8,910 nt of DNA, taken from Candidatus Woesearchaeota archaeon. GTDB lineage: Archaea > Nanobdellota > Nanobdellia > SCGC-AAA011-G17 > JAPLZO01. Location of the stretch: assembly GCA_026394995.1 (NCBI GenBank), contig JAPLZO010000054.1, forward strand, positions 1-8,910, written 5' to 3'. Both the position numbers and the translations under genes were made by a program. Positions 5,570 through 8,910 of the stretch are shown piece after piece. The notes below the pieces were generated by a model. The model ran no database searches. It was given only the letters and a program-made list of their open reading frames with translations, and was not told where the DNA came from. Position 1 is the stretch's first letter. Each line of letters begins with the position of its first letter.

Positions 5570-5676
5570 GTGGGAGTGCCGGAGTGGTCAAACGGACATG
5601 AGGTTATTCAATTAATCTGTCAAGCTTAGGACCATGTGGCTTAGTGCCTGCCCAGGTTCGAATCCTGGCTCCCACA
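5570..5676 (+). tRNA. tRNA-Leu (anticodon UAG) with anticodon-stem intron
   Basis: A type II (long variable arm) tRNA split by a 23-nt intron. Acceptor GTGGGAG (5570-5576) pairs with CTCCCAC (5669-5675); the discriminator is A at 5676, as expected for archaeal Leu (Ser would have G). The D-stem is CCG/CGG with GG in the loop. After removal of 5601-5623 the anticodon stem is a perfect CATGG/CCATG (5597-5600 + 5624 with 5632-5636). The loop is C-T-TAG-G-A (5625-5631) with anticodon TAG at 5627-5629, reading CUA codons. Variable arm is GGC-TTAGT-GCC; T-arm is CCAGG-TTCGAAT-CCTGG. CCA is not encoded, so the 3' end depends on RNase Z and CCA addition. The gene ends 1 nt before the stop codon of the convergent membrane protein. 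Confidence 0.93.
5601..5623 (+). other. 23-nt noncanonical tRNA intron between positions 30 and 31
   Basis: The boundaries are fixed twice over. Only this excision gives five anticodon-stem pairs with a normal loop. Independently, the ends fit a relaxed bulge-helix-bulge: exon GACA (5595-5598) pairs with intron TGTC (5618-5621), flanked by 3-nt bulges TG|A (5599-5601) and AA|G (5622-5624) that contain the cuts. The intron forms its own stem GGTTA/TAATC (5602-5606 with 5613-5617, one G-U pair) closed by a 6-nt loop. The outer exon helix is weak, so this is the hBH type. Removal would be by the tRNA-splicing endonuclease. Confidence 0.85.
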
Positions 5677-5677
5677 G

Positions 5678-6502
5678 TCATTCATATTTTTCTATAGAAT
5701 AACATAAAAACATTCTGTAGAAACCCAAAATTAAAAACAAAGGTACAAACCAAAATAAATAATTTAAATAACTCACACTTAAACCTAAAACAGTTTGTCT
5801 TAAAAATAAATATGAAAATGGTATGAATGTTATAAATAATATTATGCTTAATAGTAAAAACAAAGGAAATAAAATATAAAATTTTTTTAAAGCAATTTTA
5901 AAACTCTTTTTTACTAAATCTTTAATTTTATATTTATTTGTTAATGAATAAACCACAAAGAAGTAATATCCTAATAATAAAGATGATATCAAATAAAATA
6001 AAAATTTGTATGATAATAAACTCATAGATTCGCCCTGAAAAAATGAATAAATTATATTAAAAAATCCTAAAAAAATGAATGTAAATACTATAAAAAATAA
6101 TATACTTATAAATCCAAATCTAAAAAAGTATTTTAAATCTAATATTTTTTTAACTTTATTTTCATATACCAATTTAAAATTTATACCTTGAAATATCCAC
6201 CATAATAAAAATAATACAATGGGTATTAAAATATAAATAAAAAATAGAGCATTGCTCGTTATGCTCTCCATTGTTCTTAATATTGTATCTAATTTCATAG
6301 AAGCAACAATATCTTTCTGTTGCAAATTTTCTATTGTACCTAATTCAGAACCATAACTTTGCAATACAAGTAAGTAATTTTTTAATTTATTTTTAACAAA
6401 AATCAAAAAATAAAACAATAAACCAAAAAATAGGCCATCAGCTAATAAAAACAATAAGAATTTTTTCTTGTATTCCTTAAAAGTTTTAATAAAAATATTC
6501 AT
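5678..6502 (-). CDS. Six-helix integral membrane protein, function unknown
   Basis: 274 residues, very rich in Phe, Leu, Ile and Lys. Six hydrophobic helices at about 14-36, 84-105, 128-154, 164-188, 207-232 and 243-266. The 48-residue segment between helices 1 and 2 is the only large loop and is polar (S-E-L-G-T-I-E-N-L-Q-Q-K-D). Given the Lys-rich N-terminus it is probably outside the cell. No enzyme or transporter motif is visible. The ATG is 2 nt after the stop of the giant Cys-rich protein, with no Shine-Dalgarno sequence, so translation is likely coupled. Size and helix number resemble the membrane protein at 646-1446, which also follows an exported protein, but I see no clear sequence similarity. 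Ends in TGA 1 nt from the tRNA-Leu gene. Confidence 0.7.
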   Translation of the reverse strand: MNIFIKTFKEYKKKFLLFLLADGLFFGLLFYFLIFVKNKLKNYLLVLQSYGSELGTIENLQQKDIVASMKLDTILRTMESITSNALFFIYILIPIVLFLLWWIFQGINFKLVYENKVKKILDLKYFFRFGFISILFFIVFTFIFLGFFNIIYSFFQGESMSLLSYKFLFYLISSLLLGYYFFVVYSLTNKYKIKDLVKKSFKIALKKFYILFPLFLLLSIILFITFIPFSYLFLRQTVLGLSVSYLNYLFWFVPLFLILGFYRMFLCYSIEKYE

Positions 6503-6504
6503 CT

Positions 6505-8910
6505 TTAATGTCTTGTTTTACACATACCACTAGTCATATAACAACCATTTGATCCACCAACTTTACATGGATCTTTATCACATTGTGTTACAACATATTC
6601 TGCAGGGCTTTTTGTTGTATAATCTTCACATTTAGTTATATCACCAGAACATGATAAACAACTTTTTCCAAGTTTAATAATAGTATCCCATCCATAACCA
6701 TAATAACATTCTCCACAACTACCATCCAAACAAGAATCAGCACTACAATTATCACAAGTAAATTCTACCCATTTATCTTTGTAGTAATATCCTCTATTTG
6801 TATCAAGACCTATAGCTCCATATCCATTTGCGTCAGCTATATTTACTTTTATATCTTCATTTAGTCCAGTATTAGATTTTCTCCATATAGAATCTAATTC
6901 AAGTTTATTATCACTATCAACATTAACACAATTACCTTTACAACAACCAATAAAAACATCAGAAGATTTTATAAGTTGACCATCACAAGATTTTGTATTT
7001 AAATTGCAAGGTGTTCCTTCTTGTTCTAAACAAGTTTTTGTAGGATCTCCAATTATATTTGATTCAGTTTTAACAACTGGTTTTGGTTCTAAAGTTGTCT
7101 CAGTTACTCTTTCACTTGGTTCAGATGCACCATAATTAACACATTCACCCAAACAACAATCATCACTAACATCAGAACCCAATTCTCTTTCACCTTTACA
7201 ATATTGTTTTGTATAATCACAAATCTTTCCATTTTTACATGTTTTAATATCACTAGATCCACTATTACTAACAAAACTCTTTTTTATTATAGATTCAGCC
7301 CATTGTTTGTAGGTATTACCATCTTCAAATTGAGCTCTAGCAGCTAAATTTTCATTTAATGTGTATTTGACTATACCCTCATAATTTGTTATAGCACCTT
7401 TATAATTACCTGCATCTCTTAATGATTGAGCTTCATTCATTAAATTACTAATTTGATCATCAGAATATAATATCAAATCAATTATTCCATTTTTAGCTAA
7501 TGTTTCTGCTGCTGATTGTGTTGTATTCAAAGCACTATCTCTCATTTGAGCATCTGTTATTAATTGTGAAACACCAGGAACATACAAATAACAAATTCCT
7601 AAATCTCTTCCATATTGATCTTTACCACAAGTTCCAACAGGTCTCCAATTATCTTGAGTCTGAGCACTATTAGTTGTTATATCAGGATCATAACCAGAAC
7701 ATTTCCTAATAATACCTGTCTGCGTTAATCCTGTTGAAAAAGTACCAACAGCAGCTTTACTTAAACTAACATCACTATAACTCAAACCTTGATTATTACT
7801 TAAAGTTGTTAATGTACCTGTTTCTGGAACACATTCAGCTTCTGTATTAATTGTTTTACTTAATTGACCACTTATATAAGCATCATTTAAATAATTTATA
7901 CCAAAGTCACTTGTCACTTTACCAAATCCACATTCTTGTTTAACTCCATATGTATTACTCCTTATTTCAACACAAACTTCTTTGTATCCAGAGGTAGCAA
8001 TAAAATCTATATTTTCATCAGCAAAACCGCTTTTTACTAATTGTACATTATGTACAGGTGATTTATTTTTTCTTACAAATACAGTTGGTAATATATCTTT
8101 TCCATTTAAATCTCTAGCTCTTAAAAATACACTGTATTGTATATCTTCATTTTCACCAGCATATATATGATAATAAACACTATATTGACTTTCACCACCA
8201 GTCTTAATATCAGAATATATTTGTTCATCAAAAAATGCTAAAAATTGTGGAGGACTTTCAGGTCTTGTTATTTCACTAAAGAAATTTTCTACACCAGGAA
8301 CTTTAGAATAAATAGCAGATTTACAAATTTCACTTCCAATTTCTTCTAAGCTTCCTCCTGAATAACTAGCAAAAACATTTTTAGCATAATCTTGAGTAAA
8401 ATATTTTAATGATCCAACAGAATTATCAATACTTTGTTTAAATCCACCACCATATTCTTGTCCACCTTGCCCACCAAACATACCTTTACTTATTATTCCT
8501 AATAATCCACCTTGAACATTAAATATAGCTAATCCTTCTTTCCATAAAATATCACAAATATATAAATTCCTAACTCTATCACATATACCAACAGATTCAC
8601 CATTTGTTTTTGCAACTTTTAAACACTCAGCATATCCCGTTAAAATACTTTTTATATTTTGTAACCCAGCTAAAATTCCTGTTAAACAAACAGGCATTAC
8701 AATTCCTTGTTTCATATTTGGTAAACATAATGCAATACTACCAATTATTCCAGTTTGAACAACATTACTAACTTGCCAGTTACCACCAGCATTACATCTC
8801 GAAGCAGGACATACAACAGGGTCACATGCATTAAACAATAATTTACAATCACCAGGACTCATGTAATCAACACAACTAGGGCCTTGTATTTTTGGAGCAG
8901 CTTTCTCAAC
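6505..8910 (-). CDS. Giant cysteine-rich exported/membrane protein, N-terminus beyond window
   Basis: The frame stays open through the right edge: 16 codons precede the Met at 8862 (ending P-S-C-V-D-Y), so that Met is internal. 801 residues are visible, 41 of them Cys. Order: a Cys cluster (C-D-P-V-V-C-P-A-S-R-C, about 29-39); hydrophobic segments at about 49-66, 69-86 and 117-142, possibly membrane-embedded; a Gly-rich stretch (G-G-Q-G-G-Q-E-Y-G-G-G); a strand-rich middle (about 230-330) like an extracellular beta domain; a TPR-like helical pair (A-G-N-Y-K-G-A-I-T-N-Y-E, about 490-530); two related six-Cys modules (558-590 and 627-661); and a final Cys-dense tail ending T-R-H. The many Cys imply disulphides outside the cell. 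Large proteins of this look occur in DPANN genomes, but I know no assigned function. It shares an operon with the six-helix protein 2 nt downstream. Confidence 0.8.
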   Translation of the reverse strand, partial: VEKAAPKIQGPSCVDYMSPGDCKLLFNACDPVVCPASRCNAGGNWQVSNVVQTGIIGSIALCLPNMKQGIVMPVCLTGILAGLQNIKSILTGYAECLKVAKTNGESVGICDRVRNLYICDILWKEGLAIFNVQGGLLGIISKGMFGGQGGQEYGGGFKQSIDNSVGSLKYFTQDYAKNVFASYSGGSLEEIGSEICKSAIYSKVPGVENFFSEITRPESPPQFLAFFDEQIYSDIKTGGESQYSVYYHIYAGENEDIQYSVFLRARDLNGKDILPTVFVRKNKSPVHNVQLVKSGFADENIDFIATSGYKEVCVEIRSNTYGVKQECGFGKVTSDFGINYLNDAYISGQLSKTINTEAECVPETGTLTTLSNNQGLSYSDVSLSKAAVGTFSTGLTQTGIIRKCSGYDPDITTNSAQTQDNWRPVGTCGKDQYGRDLGICYLYVPGVSQLITDAQMRDSALNTTQSAAETLAKNGIIDLILYSDDQISNLMNEAQSLRDAGNYKGAITNYEGIVKYTLNENLAARAQFEDGNTYKQWAESIIKKSFVSNSGSSDIKTCKNGKICDYTKQYCKGERELGSDVSDDCCLGECVNYGASEPSERVTETTLEPKPVVKTESNIIGDPTKTCLEQEGTPCNLNTKSCDGQLIKSSDVFIGCCKGNCVNVDSDNKLELDSIWRKSNTGLNEDIKVNIADANGYGAIGLDTNRGYYYKDKWVEFTCDNCSADSCLDGSCGECYYGYGWDTIIKLGKSCLSCSGDITKCEDYTTKSPAEYVVTQCDKDPCKVGGSNGCYMTSGMCKTRH
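6928..7032 (-). repeat. Six-Cys module, copy 2, in the giant protein
   Basis: Residues 627-661 of the visible protein. Spacing is C-x7-C-x6-C-x13-CC-x3-C, ending in C-V-N. It includes S-S-D-V before the CC pair. The C-terminal spacing is identical to copy 1, so the modules are homologous and probably disulphide-knotted. Confidence 0.7.
7141..7239 (-). repeat. Six-Cys module, copy 1, in the giant protein
   Basis: Residues 558-590 of the visible protein. Spacing is C-x5-C-x6-C-x13-CC-x3-C, ending in C-V-N, with G-S-D-V before the CC pair. Separated from copy 2 by a Pro/Thr/Glu-containing linker of 36 residues. Confidence 0.7.

Noticed and set aside
5599..5632. Canonical 37/38 intron or another anticodon for the tRNA
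   Set aside because: That folding leaves an A-C mismatch at 31-39 and no T at position 33; only removal of 5601-5623 gives a normal stem, loop and matching splice bulges.
7982..8170. Plus-strand open frame of 62 codons
   Set aside because: It is antisense to the middle of the giant Cys-rich protein and shows no motif or upstream signal.
8860..8862. ATG at 8862 as the start of the giant Cys-rich protein
   Set aside because: The same frame is open to the window edge with a similar Cys-containing sequence, and no Shine-Dalgarno or promoter precedes this Met.
1..8910. CRISPR array, insertion sequence, toxin-antitoxin or defence system
   Set aside because: No direct-repeat/spacer pattern, transposase, inverted terminal repeats or known defence motifs were seen on either strand.

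Overview
The window comes from a strongly AT-rich archaeal genome. Evidence for Archaea: a TFB transcription initiation factor with zinc ribbon and two cyclin folds, an archaeal-type Lsm protein paired with ribosomal protein eL37, ribosomal protein eS8, archaeal TATA boxes (TTTATATA, TTTAAATA), leaderless-looking starts, and a tRNA with an intron bounded by a bulge-helix-bulge-like structure. The small, tightly packed genes, a lipoprotein with a CC-L-D-N-N-D-N-G-x-C-D motif and a very large cysteine-rich exported protein suggest a DPANN lineage of the Woesearchaeota/Pacearchaeota kind. That placement is inference.

Layout. (1) 1-657 (+): 3' part of ribonuclease Z; its start lies before the window. 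(2) 646-3892 (-): five genes in transcription order: ribosomal protein eS8, an unrecognised 105-aa protein, TFB (with its own promoter), an EF-hand-like lipoprotein with an internal duplication, and a six-helix membrane protein that converges on and overlaps the RNase Z end by 12 bp. (3) 3906-3919: a 14-bp palindromic TATA element exactly midway between the likely ATG starts of eS8 (-) and a DUF362/ferredoxin protein (+). (4) 3939-5676 (+): the DUF362-2x[4Fe-4S] protein, the Lsm-eL37 operon, and a tRNA-Leu(UAG) with a 23-nt intron in the anticodon stem. (5) 5678-8910 (-): a six-helix membrane protein preceded by a giant cysteine-rich protein that runs off the right edge of the window.

Functionally most of the window is core information processing: transcription initiation (TFB), RNA metabolism (Lsm, RNase Z, tRNA) and the ribosome (eS8, eL37). 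RNase Z would process the 3' end of tRNAs such as the one here, which has no encoded CCA. The less explained parts are two membrane/surface cassettes, each an exported cysteine-containing protein followed by a six-helix membrane protein (lipoprotein + membrane protein; giant Cys-rich protein + membrane protein). No mobile elements, CRISPR arrays or defence genes were seen. No stretch longer than 100 bases lacks a gene.
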